A stretch of DNA of 64,000 nt from Prevotellaceae bacterium UBA1075 (GTDB lineage: Bacteria; Bacteroidota; Bacteroidia; Bacteroidales; Bacteroidaceae). Below the pieces are notes generated by a model. That model did no database searches and was not told where the DNA came from. It saw only the letters and a list, made by a program, of their open reading frames with translations. The stretch spans positions 74,895-138,894 of the forward strand of contig DCCS01000044.1 in assembly GCA_002316015.1 (NCBI GenBank), in the 5' to 3' direction. Position 1 is the first letter of the stretch; every line of letters begins with the position of its first letter. Positions 8,627-17,276 of the stretch are shown here, one piece after another. The position numbers were made by a program, and so were the translations under genes.

Positions 8627-8804
8627 CGGAATTCAGGAATATGAATGTCCGCATTCGTCCATTCACTCACAAGTCACCAAATATCCACATTTTGTGGTTT
8701 GACAAGGATTTGCTCCTTTTTCTTCTCGTTTTTGCTGCACGGCTTCATGCTTTTCGTGAATTTGTCCCCATGTTGTCCAAGAAATACAAACGAGGGGCAA
8801 AAAC

Positions 8805-8840
8805 GCAGTAGTACTGGCATGGGGATTCCAGTACTACTGC
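8805..8840 (-). terminator. Intrinsic terminator of aroB, built from repeat units
   Basis: A perfect 13-bp inverted repeat (8805-8817 and 8828-8840; arms GCAGTAGTACTGG and CCAGTACTACTGC) with a 10-nt loop. On the minus strand it is followed by GTTTTTG, so it fits rho-independent termination of aroB transcription. Confidence 0.65.
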
Positions 8841-8884
8841 GTGGGGCAATGCAGTACTACTAACTTTTGCTTGCAATAGTACTG
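8805..8884. repeat. 23-bp spaced repeat, four copies of an 11-mer (array 2)
   Basis: The 11-mer CAGTAGTACTG occurs at 8806, its reverse complement CAGTACTACTG at 8829, a 10-of-11 copy of that reverse complement at 8852, and a forward one-mismatch copy at 8874. The spacings are 23, 23 and 22 bp. The last copy runs up to the end of aroB. The same motif and 23-bp spacing recur at 20393-20472. Confidence 0.65.
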
Positions 8885-8887
8885 CCC

Positions 8888-9952
8888 TCAGCAGCCCATG
8901 CTGTCGCGATAGAAGTCGAGGGCCTCGAAAATTTCCTTCTTGGTGGCTGTCTGGTCGATGTGGATGTCACCGATATCAGAGAGCAGGGTGAAGTTGACCT
9001 GTCCCGCAGAGAGGTTCTTCTTGTCATGTGTCATCAAGTCGTACAGGCGGTCGTACTCCTTGCAGTCGAAGAGGAAGGTGCCGTAGCACCCACGGATGAA
9101 GGTAAGGGCCTGCTGCAGGACGGAATGAGGGAACTTCATGCGCACGGCACTCAGATAGAGCTCACACACCAGTCCCCAGGCCACGGCATAGCCATGCAGC
9201 ACGGTGCGGCCCTCTGCCAGGGCCAGGCTCTCAAAGGCATGCCCGACGGTATGGCCCAGGTTGAGAGCCTTGCGGATACCCTTCTCGGTGGGATCCTGCT
9301 CCACCACCCGCTCCTTTACAGCCACACTCTCGGCTATCATCTCCTGCAGGTGTGGGAGGTCGGGCTGGAAGAGGTCAAAGCCGACAAGCTCATTCCAGTG
9401 CTCACGGGTGCTGATGAGCCCATGCTTGAGCATCTCGGCATAGCCCGAACGGAGGTTCTTGCTGTCCAGCGAGGCCAGGAAGCGCGACGAGATGATGACG
9501 GTGCGCGCGGGGCAGAACACGCCTATCTCATTCTTGAGCCCGCCGAAGTTGATGCCCGTCTTTCCCCCCACGCTGGCATCCACCATGCTCAGGAGCGTGG
9601 TGGGGATGTTGATGTAGGGGATGCCCCGCTTGAACGTGCTGGCCGCGAAACCGCCCAGGTCGGTCACCATGCCCCCGCCCAGGTTGACCATCAGGCTATG
9701 CCTGGTGGCTCCTCCCCGCTGCAGGGCTGTCCACACAGAGGCCAGTGTATCCAGGTTCTTGTGCTCATCGGTGGGCGGGATGGTGATGTCCTGAGCGCCC
9801 TCCAGGCATCTCATGCCTGCGAGCAAGGGACGGCACAGTTCCCGTGTGGTGGTGTCGGTAAGGACAAACAGGCGGTCGTAGGACTGCCCTGCAAGTGCCT
9901 CGCCGAGGCTCTTCTCCAGGTCATGTGCCAGGATGATATTCTGCTTTTCCAT
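8888..9952 (-). CDS. aroB: 3-dehydroquinate synthase
   Basis: NAD-dependent, metal-requiring second step of the shikimate pathway (DAHP to 3-dehydroquinate). Conserved blocks include NLGGGMVTDLGGFAASTFKRG, IPTTLLSMVDASVGGKTGIN, NEIGVF, RSGYAEMLKHGLI and NLGHTVGHAFES, which hold the metal-binding Glu and His residues. The length of 354 residues is typical. The start ATG at 9952 sits just after an AT-rich TATATAGA-type stretch with no clear -7 box. It is followed by a repeat-derived terminator. Shikimate kinase (aroK) is far away at 33680, so the pathway is dispersed. Confidence 0.96.
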   Translation of the reverse strand: MEKQNIILAHDLEKSLGEALAGQSYDRLFVLTDTTTRELCRPLLAGMRCLEGAQDITIPPTDEHKNLDTLASVWTALQRGGATRHSLMVNLGGGMVTDLGGFAASTFKRGIPYINIPTTLLSMVDASVGGKTGINFGGLKNEIGVFCPARTVIISSRFLASLDSKNLRSGYAEMLKHGLISTREHWNELVGFDLFQPDLPHLQEMIAESVAVKERVVEQDPTEKGIRKALNLGHTVGHAFESLALAEGRTVLHGYAVAWGLVCELYLSAVRMKFPHSVLQQALTFIRGCYGTFLFDCKEYDRLYDLMTHDKKNLSAGQVNFTLLSDIGDIHIDQTATKKEIFEALDFYRDSMGC

Positions 9953-10104
9953 CGTTCTCTATATATTCTATATATATTTTATAAATGTAAGCGCAGGCAG
10001 CGGTCGGCACAAGGCTGCTTCTGCCTGGCAGTTCTTGGTACTCTATGATGCGCAGGCACAGGAGCCGCCCTGGCTTGTGCACCCGCACGAGGGGGCTGAC
10101 CCTA

Positions 10105-12174
10105 TCAGTAGCCGCCGTTGGCCTGGAAGGTCTCGTACTCCTGGCTATAGTCATCGGCAAACTTGAAATACGTCTTTACAAATGTGAGGTAATGCACAGC
10201 CCGCTCTGTGGCATGAGCCTGGCCATTGCTGCGGTACATGATCCATCGCCAGTTGTCCAGCATAGCATCGGCCTGGTAGGACTTTCCCTCGATGGTGTAA
10301 GAGCCGCTTGGGCACTCCACATTGCTTATCTCCACGGTGTTATCCCCATCATTGAAGTCAGCCATCTGCTCGCTCTCCTTCATGGCACCACTATACAGGA
10401 GTCCATTCTTGTAATTGGATGTGGGGCCATACTCATATTGGTTGCCCACAAGGTCAATCTTGTCGATGAAGAGCGCGCCAGTCACCTGGTACTTTACCCG
10501 GTAATACACCCACGGCATGCCCACCAGTTCCACATGCTTCATCGTGCCGTCGCTGGTCTTGACATAGTCGGTGGAGTTCTCGCCCACGGTGCGCTCACAG
10601 TCGGTGGAGAAGGACACCGAGGCGGGCTGGTCATACACCAGTGTCACATCCCTGGATGCGCTTATCCGCTTGAAGTTCTCGCCCTCAAGCTGCACCCAGA
10701 TGCTTACGGGCACGACATATTCTGCCCGGTGCCTGGCCACGTCTATAGTGCTGAAGGCCGACTTGGCAACAGGCACCACGAAGGTCTTGTCGCCCTCCTG
10801 GTCGGTGGCATCCAAAGAGGAGACGGGACAGAACTCCGTGCCCACGCACACACCCCAGTCGGCAATATGGTCGAGCGAAGGCTTGGTGGCCGTGGCCAGG
10901 CAGGTGAACTGGGTGAGCTGGCCATAGGTGTGATAGGTGGCACTGAGCACCCGTATCGCTGCGTCATTCTTGCAGTCGAGCTGGGCATTGGTGGTAAACC
11001 GCGTCTCACGCTCCTCCATGATGTAGGTGTGGTCACGCCACGACTGGCAGTAGAAGCGGCATGTATATTCCGTGCCAGGCTTCAGTCCGCCCACCACATA
11101 CTGCCCAGGCAGGGAGATGGTGTGAATGCCTGTGCCACGTCCAGCCTGGAACTTGTCTATCTTGTGCAGGTTCTCCTTGGTGGGCGAGGCGCCTGCCTCG
11201 GTGATGCACACACCATAGCTGAAGGTCTCATAGTTGCCATTGTTCAGCGACATCAGCGTCCCGCCTATCTGCACAGCGCACGAGGTGTCGGCAGGAACCA
11301 CCGAGGTGCTGACTCCAAAGAGCAGCAAGGGACGCTGTGCCCTATCGGTACGGCTGCTGGCCAAAGCCTCGCATCCGCCCTGGATATCCTCCTTCCACTT
11401 CTGGAAAAGGCCGATGACCTGACTGTCATCCGTGTAGAGCGATGAGGAGGAGAGGCCAAGTGTTCCGCCCACCGCATAAGCCACCTTGCCACGCTCGGGA
11501 AGCACGCTCTCGATGGAACTGGCCACGGGGTCGGAGCTCTTGCTGGTGAGTCTCATATAGTGGCTCATCGTCCGTGCCATCTCCAGGAACTTCCTGATGC
11601 TCTCCCCGCTGGCATTCCCAGGGTCAAGCACACCCTGGCTGTCCTTCAGGGCAGCCTCTATGGCCAAGGCCTTCTCCAGTCCCCTCATCTGCAGCAGGGT
11701 GATGTCCATGCCGTCAATCCAGTATCCGCTGTTCACGGCAGAGGCATTCTCTTTCCTGGGCGAATGGCCGTTCTCCGCATCGCTGGCTGTCAGCGTGAAG
11801 GACTTGCCATAGGCATTCACATAGAGGGTGGAGCTGCCGTCCTTGTCACCCTCGGCATCCGTCACCGCATACATCTGCAGCAAGGAGCCATTGATGCTCA
11901 GCAGCTGTCCCTCCTGGTCAAACTTCAAGTGAAAGTAGCTGCTGTCTATCTTGCAATCCGCACGCGGCTCACGGCCGGGCTGGTAGAGCAAGTATCCATT
12001 CAGGTTCATAAAATAGATGATGTCGCTGGACTCCCATTTCACCAGCGCGCACAGGTCTCCCTCGTCCTCTCCTGGCTTTGGAGAGGGGGCGGGAGTGGGG
12101 TCACTGTCACATGATGCCATGAAGAGCGTGCCACACAGGACACACAGGCAAGCCAAAAGCCAATGTCTTCTCAT
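10105..12174 (-). CDS. Large lipoprotein with fibronectin-III-like region, unknown function
   Basis: 689-residue probable lipoprotein. The signal ends in a lipobox-like MASCDSD, giving a lipid-modified Cys at about residue 22, followed by a Pro-rich linker. The N-terminal half (DLCALVKWESSDIIYFMNLNG onwards) resembles no family I recognise. The middle, around ETFSYGVCITEAG to GLKPGTEYTCRFYCQSW, has the sequence pattern of a surface-exposed fibronectin type III fold. The C-terminus is aromatic-rich. It is the last gene of a minus-strand run after the DUF1460 amidase, with an 89-bp gap and no obvious promoter. A surface or periplasmic role is inferred from the lipobox only. Confidence 0.75.
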   Translation of the reverse strand: MRRHWLLACLCVLCGTLFMASCDSDPTPAPSPKPGEDEGDLCALVKWESSDIIYFMNLNGYLLYQPGREPRADCKIDSSYFHLKFDQEGQLLSINGSLLQMYAVTDAEGDKDGSSTLYVNAYGKSFTLTASDAENGHSPRKENASAVNSGYWIDGMDITLLQMRGLEKALAIEAALKDSQGVLDPGNASGESIRKFLEMARTMSHYMRLTSKSSDPVASSIESVLPERGKVAYAVGGTLGLSSSSLYTDDSQVIGLFQKWKEDIQGGCEALASSRTDRAQRPLLLFGVSTSVVPADTSCAVQIGGTLMSLNNGNYETFSYGVCITEAGASPTKENLHKIDKFQAGRGTGIHTISLPGQYVVGGLKPGTEYTCRFYCQSWRDHTYIMEERETRFTTNAQLDCKNDAAIRVLSATYHTYGQLTQFTCLATATKPSLDHIADWGVCVGTEFCPVSSLDATDQEGDKTFVVPVAKSAFSTIDVARHRAEYVVPVSIWVQLEGENFKRISASRDVTLVYDQPASVSFSTDCERTVGENSTDYVKTSDGTMKHVELVGMPWVYYRVKYQVTGALFIDKIDLVGNQYEYGPTSNYKNGLLYSGAMKESEQMADFNDGDNTVEISNVECPSGSYTIEGKSYQADAMLDNWRWIMYRSNGQAHATERAVHYLTFVKTYFKFADDYSQEYETFQANGGY

Positions 12175-12263
12175 ATTTCCTTATCTTTATCTATTATTGC
12201 TTCAATATCATTCCGGCACAACACACCTGCGCGATGTCCTTGAACAGAGGCTGTCCCTCAGGC

Positions 12264-13130
12264 TCACTTCACCCTCACTACCCTCACACCCACCGATGTG
12301 GGGTGCTTCAGCAGGTAATCGTGCAAGGGCACGCTGTCCAGCACCACCCTGTGGTAGAGACTGCTGGCATTGAGCAGATGCAGCAGTCCGTCCGTCCCCC
12401 ACACGGCCAAGCCCAAGTGGCTCACATCCAGTCCGTCCCTTCTGGTCACCAGAGCCAGGATGTCGCCATCCTGTATGCAGGAGAGTTCCTCACGGCTCTT
12501 CCCTGTAAGCCGGGCTGGAATGTAACGCACCCTTGCGCCGCTGTACTCGCGCTCATGGCATGCCACCCGCCTGGCCTCGGCCTCATCCTGGGCTATGGCA
12601 GGGTAACGGTCTCTGTGACGGCTCATGTGATGCAGGCGGATGTGCTGCTGCCCTGCGAAGGGGAAGTGCGTGCCACCCGCCTCTGCGCTGTCCACCTCGG
12701 TCACCAGCCCTCTGGCCCGGGCCGATGCTATCCACTGGCTGAAGTAGTGGCAGCGGCTGGCATAGCCGTCCATCTTGCCGTCCAGGTAACGGATGGCCAT
12801 GAGCCAGTGGCAGTAGTCGTCCCACCTCCCTGAGCCATGCCGGGTGGCCAGTGTGAGGGCAGTCACCGTCTCCACCAGCGTGGTGCAGTCCATCTGCCTC
12901 AGGTTCACCACCAGCCTCTCCTGCCCGTCCGGGCTCTCCAGCGTGTGTGCCACATACGGAACACCCAGGAACTGACGGGCATAGAAGAGCATGAGCGAGG
13001 AGTCGGCCGGCAACTCCCTGCCCTGTCTGAGCAGGGCCTCCACGCGTATGCTGTCGGCCCGGTCATACACCACTGCCCCACCAGCCTGCGGGAGCAGCAG
13101 AGCCAGCAGCAGTAACTGCCAGTGCCTCAT
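12264..13130 (-). CDS. DUF1460 N-acetylmuramoyl-L-alanine amidase-like protein
   Basis: Secreted papain-like cysteine hydrolase of the DUF1460 family. Members are NlpC/P60-related amidases acting on muropeptides. A signal peptide (LLLLALLLPQAGGA) is followed by the catalytic Cys82 in MDCTTLVETV, the His in DGLDVSHLGLA near residue 238, and a conserved YCHWLMAIRYLDGK region. The ATG at 13130 overlaps the stop of the AmpG-like gene as TGATG, so translation is coupled. A GTG one codon earlier is possible. Together with the upstream importer it makes a small muropeptide trimming and recycling unit. The substrate is inference from the family and the neighbour. Confidence 0.9.
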   Translation of the reverse strand: MRHWQLLLLALLLPQAGGAVVYDRADSIRVEALLRQGRELPADSSLMLFYARQFLGVPYVAHTLESPDGQERLVVNLRQMDCTTLVETVTALTLATRHGSGRWDDYCHWLMAIRYLDGKMDGYASRCHYFSQWIASARARGLVTEVDSAEAGGTHFPFAGQQHIRLHHMSRHRDRYPAIAQDEAEARRVACHEREYSGARVRYIPARLTGKSREELSCIQDGDILALVTRRDGLDVSHLGLAVWGTDGLLHLLNASSLYHRVVLDSVPLHDYLLKHPTSVGVRVVRVK

Positions 13131-14383
13131 CACCGCTTCTCCTCGGGCAAATGTACCAATGCCGTCACGCCAAAGGTGACCAGGCAGAAGGCCATCACTA
13201 TCCAGAAGAACTGCACATAGCCCACGCTGTCGGATATCCAGCCACTCACCATGCCGGGCAGCATCACACCGCCCAGATACTGGAAGGCCGTGCAGAGCGA
13301 GAACACACTGGTGCTGCGCTCGCCATGGGCAAAGGCCACCAGGTAGAGGGTGTAGGCCGTGAAGCCGAGTCCATAGCCTAACTGCTCAAAGAACACACAG
13401 GGTGCCACCACCCAGGTGGCACCACACTGGGTGTAACTGAGATACACATACACGAGATCGGGCAAGGTGATGCAGAGCACCAGTGGCCACAGGCACCGCT
13501 TGAGCCCATACCTCGACACGAGCCACCCGCCCAGCAGGCCGCCCAGCAGAAGCCCGATGACCCCTATCGTGCCATACACCACGCCATAGGTCACATCGTC
13601 CATGGCCAGCCCTCCCTCGGCAATCGAGCGTTTCAGGAACAGGGGCACTATCTTGGTGAGCAGCCCCTCGGGCAGGCGGAACAGGAGGATGAAGGCAAGT
13701 GCAGTCACTATATTAGGCTTGCGGAAGAACACAACGAAGGTTTGCATGAAATCATTCAGGATATGCCTGCGCGACACCGTTGGGGCTGGCTGTTCCACCA
13801 CTGGCAACATACGCGAGTGCCACAGGCAGAGCAGCAACATCAGCGCGGCCACGGCCAGGAAGGTGACAGACCAGGCCGCACTCACATGCAGCCCGCTGTG
13901 CTGCAACAATCCTGCCAGAGCCACCAGTCCGCCCTGCCCCAGCACCATGCCCACGCGGTAAAAGGTGTTGCGCACGCCCACATAGAACTCCTGCTGCACA
14001 TTGGAAAGCCCCAGGATATAGAATCCGTCGGCCGAGATGTCGTGTGTGGCACTGCCGAAAGCCGCCAGCATAAACAGTGCCAGGGTGGCCTGCAGCCACA
14101 GGGGAGTGGGCAGGGTGAGAGCCACAGCCGCAAGGGCCGCCCCCACCAGCATCTGCATGGTAAGTATCCACCACCGCTTGGTGCGGAAGGTGTCTATGAA
14201 CGGACTCCACAGGGGCTTGATGACCCAAGGCAGCCCGAGCCAACTGGTATAGAGGGCTATCTGCTTGTCGGTAAGTCCCATCTCCTGATAGAGTACCACC
14301 GACATCAGCATGACTGCCGCGAAAGGCAATGACTCGCCCAGGTACAGGCTGGGCACCCACAGATAGGGCTTGTTCGTCTTCAT
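13130..14383 (-). CDS. AmpG-like MFS muropeptide transporter
   Basis: 417-residue MFS protein with about 12 hydrophobic segments. The start YLWVPSLYLGESLPFAAV, the GLPWVIKPLWSPFIDTF segment and GSATHDISADGFYI resemble the AmpG branch, which imports anhydro-muropeptides through the inner membrane. The stop overlaps the ATG of the DUF1460 amidase gene. It lies 70 bp after the type IX plug gene without a recognisable -7 box. The AmpG assignment is family-level; the transported molecule is inferred from coupling to DUF1460. Confidence 0.87.
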   Translation of the reverse strand: MKTNKPYLWVPSLYLGESLPFAAVMLMSVVLYQEMGLTDKQIALYTSWLGLPWVIKPLWSPFIDTFRTKRWWILTMQMLVGAALAAVALTLPTPLWLQATLALFMLAAFGSATHDISADGFYILGLSNVQQEFYVGVRNTFYRVGMVLGQGGLVALAGLLQHSGLHVSAAWSVTFLAVAALMLLLCLWHSRMLPVVEQPAPTVSRRHILNDFMQTFVVFFRKPNIVTALAFILLFRLPEGLLTKIVPLFLKRSIAEGGLAMDDVTYGVVYGTIGVIGLLLGGLLGGWLVSRYGLKRCLWPLVLCITLPDLVYVYLSYTQCGATWVVAPCVFFEQLGYGLGFTAYTLYLVAFAHGERSTSVFSLCTAFQYLGGVMLPGMVSGWISDSVGYVQFFWIVMAFCLVTFGVTALVHLPEEKR

Positions 14384-14453
14384 CGTCTTGTCAGTATTAT
14401 CGGTTTGTCGTTATCTTCTTTTTTCCTCTCAGCCCCATGGGCTCAATTGGGGC

Positions 14454-15704
14454 TCAACGGTTGCGCGTGCTTGCTGTGCAACAGCCCACCAGGCGGTCAT
14501 ACCGCGCTCCCTGCTCGCGGTAATACACCAGGGTGGTGTACTCATTCTCGGTCTCATGGAAATCGCCCTCGGTGCGCGCCGTACTTCCGTCGGCCTGCCG
14601 GTACTGGTAACTGTAATAGCCCTGCTTGAGCAGGATGGCGGCATGGTACTGCCCCACCTGCTCATCGTATTCCATGCGGCAGTCAGGGGCATAGGTCTCT
14701 CCTGTCCATTGTCCGCACACATACACGTCGCCCCCTGGCAGCCGAGGGGTGGTGAGCAGGAAATGCACCACTACATACTCGGCCGTGGTGTTCTCGCTTC
14801 CCTCCTCAGGACTGAGCACCACGCGCACGCCGTCCTGGTCTTCAACATAGGAGTAGTTACGGGCAGGCCGGTCTTCAAGCAGCGTGGCGTGATAGTATGG
14901 CTCATACCACTCCATATGGTCAACCCCCGCTGCGGCACGCCGCACGTCCCTTATCTCAAACCTGTGGAACTCATTCCCGCCCGGGAAGACAAGTTGCCGG
15001 TTGTGGGTGAAGCCCATACCCGCAGCGTTGCGTTCATTGGGCACCAGTCCGACCGCCTTGGTGTCCCAGCGACGATTTTGGAGTACCAGCACGCGGAACT
15101 CCTGCGCGGGGTTCACCACACGCAACGAGCCATAACCCACACGCAGAGTAACCTGCTGATGACGGTCGTTGAAGTCTATATCGGTATTGCCGCTCACCTG
15201 CTGACTGATGCTCACGCTGTTCTCGTACACACAGAAACGCGCCTCAAGCACAGGGGCGGACTCGTCCGGCCCGTCGCCATCGCGATATACCCGCACGCAG
15301 TAATTGCCGCTCAGGAGCATGCCCACATCCTTGTTGGGCAGGGTGAGACGGTAATGGGTGTATATCTGCGTCGTGTTGAAGCTCTTCTCGTAGTCCTCCA
15401 CCGGCTGTCCGTTGGTGCCTGCCAGCCAGTCGCTCTCGAAGATACCTTCACTCACCTGCCAGTCGGCGTCACAATGATACACATAATATATATACCGCTG
15501 GTAGTCGTGACTCATCTGGTCCCACGAGACCTCCACATGCTGGTGCTTGCCCTGGCTCAGCCAGGGCGGCAGGGTGGGATTGCCATCGGCGCACACCTGC
15601 AGCGTGCGCACGGTCTTGTCAAAGACACGCTGCTCCTGTGCCCACGCGCCACAGGAGAGCAGCAGGAACCAGGATGTCAGGAGTATCGTACAACGTCTTG
15701 CCAT
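14454..15704 (-). CDS. Type IX secretion system plug protein (DUF5103)
   Basis: 416-residue secreted protein with a signal peptide ending near CGAWAQ. It matches the DUF5103 family by pattern: WLSQGKHQHVEVSWDQMSHDYQRYIYYVYHCDADWQ near the N-terminus, then FNTTQIYTHYRLTLPN, VLVLQNRRWDTK and the C-terminal GYYSYQYRQ region. In flavobacterial type IX systems this protein plugs the outer-membrane translocon lumen. No other type IX component is seen in the window. It follows the TRIC gene by 21 bp. Confidence 0.85.
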   Translation of the reverse strand: MARRCTILLTSWFLLLSCGAWAQEQRVFDKTVRTLQVCADGNPTLPPWLSQGKHQHVEVSWDQMSHDYQRYIYYVYHCDADWQVSEGIFESDWLAGTNGQPVEDYEKSFNTTQIYTHYRLTLPNKDVGMLLSGNYCVRVYRDGDGPDESAPVLEARFCVYENSVSISQQVSGNTDIDFNDRHQQVTLRVGYGSLRVVNPAQEFRVLVLQNRRWDTKAVGLVPNERNAAGMGFTHNRQLVFPGGNEFHRFEIRDVRRAAAGVDHMEWYEPYYHATLLEDRPARNYSYVEDQDGVRVVLSPEEGSENTTAEYVVVHFLLTTPRLPGGDVYVCGQWTGETYAPDCRMEYDEQVGQYHAAILLKQGYYSYQYRQADGSTARTEGDFHETENEYTTLVYYREQGARYDRLVGCCTASTRNR

Positions 15705-15725
15705 GTGCTTGGAAAATTGTGACCA

Positions 15726-16397
15726 TCATCTGTCCATATTGTCCTCACCCGTCAGAATTGGCAAGTGCCATCCATACTTGACGGCCAGCAGGCGTATGAC
15801 TATCACCGTGAGGATGCTCAGCAGGGCATTGACCTCCAGCGTGAGCCCGAAGTGATGGCACGCCGCATAGACCGCACCGCCGGCCACACAGGCCAGGGCA
15901 TATATTTCCTTGCGGAAGATAAGCGGCACCTCATTGATAAACACATCGCGTATCACACCTCCCGCCGCACCCGTGATGGAGCCCATGGTGATGGCTGTCC
16001 AATAAGGGAAGCCCATGTTGAGCGTCTTCTCGATGCCTATCACATTGAAAAGGGCAAGACCTATGGTGTCGAATATGAACCATGTGTTGTTCTCCCTGAT
16101 GAGGAACTTGCTGAAGAACATGACCCCCACCACAGCCAGCGCACAGCAGATGAAGTAACTGCTGTTGGTCATCCAGAATGGGTTCACGCCCAGCATGAAG
16201 TCACGCAGGGTGCCGCCCCCTATGGCTGTGGCCATGCCCACAATCCAGGCTCCGAAGATGTCGAACTGCTTGGCCGAGGCAAGACGCACACCCGAAAGGG
16301 CAAAGGCGAAGGTGCCCACAAATTCCATGACAACGTATGACACAGGAAGACGCAAAGCGACGCCCATATCCTGCAGAATCCTGATTACAAAGTCCAT
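15726..16397 (-). CDS. TRIC family cation channel (UPF0126)
   Basis: 223-residue membrane protein with seven predicted segments in the two-repeat arrangement of the prokaryotic TRIC family. Conserved repeats are ALSGVRLASAKQFDIFGAWIVGMATAIGGGTLRDFMLG in the first half and NMGFPYWTAITMGSITGAAGGVIRDVF in the second. These glycine-rich kinked helices form the pore of trimeric K+-type channels. It follows the PqqD-like gene by 18 bp and precedes the plug protein by 21 bp, so it is probably cotranscribed. No functional link with either is known to me. Confidence 0.9.
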   Translation of the reverse strand: MDFVIRILQDMGVALRLPVSYVVMEFVGTFAFALSGVRLASAKQFDIFGAWIVGMATAIGGGTLRDFMLGVNPFWMTNSSYFICCALAVVGVMFFSKFLIRENNTWFIFDTIGLALFNVIGIEKTLNMGFPYWTAITMGSITGAAGGVIRDVFINEVPLIFRKEIYALACVAGGAVYAACHHFGLTLEVNALLSILTVIVIRLLAVKYGWHLPILTGEDNMDR

Positions 16398-16415
16398 GGC
16401 GTGTGTATATATGCC

Positions 16416-16691
16416 TCAAGCCGGCAGTTCCAGCAGTCCCTCTTTTGCCCACTGGGCCAGGATGGCCTCTGAGTCGGCCAGCGCGCGGACGCGATCCACG
16501 TCGTACTCATTGCAGAGCAGGTCGGCCATGAGTTCAGCCGTGAAGTCGCCATCACCCACACCCTGCCACAGGAAAGCGGCTGTCTCGTTGAGACTGATGA
16601 TTTTGCAGAAGTCTATATTCTCCATGCCGTAGGCCATGACCACATGCTCACCGCACACGTCACGGAGTTCAAATCCCTTTTTCTTTCTCAT
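16416..16691 (-). CDS. PqqD-like peptide-binding protein (RRE fold)
   Basis: 91-residue protein of the PqqD family, whose fold binds leader peptides of ribosomally made modified peptides. The pattern FELRDVCGEHVVMAYG, IISLNETAAFLWQGVGDGDF, LCNEYDVD and ILAQWAKEGLLEL is characteristic. I chose the ATG at 16691 (MRKKKGF), which gives the usual N-terminus. An alternative ATG at 16736 directly after the upstream stop would add 15 residues. It is the fourth gene of a cassette with a secreted protein, an HprK-like kinase and an S26 peptidase. No obvious short precursor peptide is visible next to it. Confidence 0.88.
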   Translation of the reverse strand: MRKKKGFELRDVCGEHVVMAYGMENIDFCKIISLNETAAFLWQGVGDGDFTAELMADLLCNEYDVDRVRALADSEAILAQWAKEGLLELPA

Positions 16692-16736
16692 ATCATGCTC
16701 TTTTGACAAAATGGATACACAAGGTTCTGCTGGCAT

Positions 16737-17276
16737 TCAAGGCAGTGTGGCCTTGTACAGCAGGAGCAGCAGCCGCCTGACAGGACGCAGGAAGCGCCAC
16801 ACGCGCACTTGGCGGCATAGCCTGGTGTCACTGGCGGAAATGGTGCGCCCCGGGCGAATATACTCGGTGACCACGCCACACACATCATCCCTGCGGCAGT
16901 ACTCCACACCCTGCAGGTTGCCATCACCCTGTAGGGTGAGCAGGCTTCCGGCGGCACTTATCACCCGGTGCAGGACGTAATGCCCGCGAGCCACTTGCGC
17001 CAGCACCGCGTCCCCAACCCTCACGCACTGGGGATAGGCGAGCCTCACACGGTCACGCTCGTGCTCGAGAAAAGGGCGCATGCTGTAGCCCTTGACCCAG
17101 ATGGTGGCCGTGTGCCCCTGCTCCAGAGCCTGTGCCACCAGGGGAAGCAGCTGGTCATTTGGCAGAGCCATTCTGCCCGTGGCGTCAACAGTGCCATCAA
17201 GCCTCTCCCGTTTGTGCCTCACAGGAGCGAGCACGCAACGCAGCGCACGCTTCACAACACTCTTCAGCACGCTCAT
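16737..17276 (-). CDS. S24/S26 family peptidase, ER/SipW-like Ser-His type
   Basis: 179-residue protein with a signal-peptidase fold. Box B is VKGYSMRPFLEHERD with a putative nucleophile Ser65. Box D reads GHYVLHRVISAAG, with His103 where bacterial type I signal peptidases have Lys, as in ER-type and SipW-like enzymes. LTLQGDGN fits box E. The C-terminus has a weakly hydrophobic, Arg-rich helix (RVWRFLRPVRRLLLLLYKA) that may associate with the membrane. No N-terminal signal anchor is clear. The start overlaps the kinase stop as ATGA. Peptide cleavage for the cassette is the natural inference, but the substrate is unknown. Confidence 0.82.
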   Translation of the reverse strand: MSVLKSVVKRALRCVLAPVRHKRERLDGTVDATGRMALPNDQLLPLVAQALEQGHTATIWVKGYSMRPFLEHERDRVRLAYPQCVRVGDAVLAQVARGHYVLHRVISAAGSLLTLQGDGNLQGVEYCRRDDVCGVVTEYIRPGRTISASDTRLCRQVRVWRFLRPVRRLLLLLYKATLP

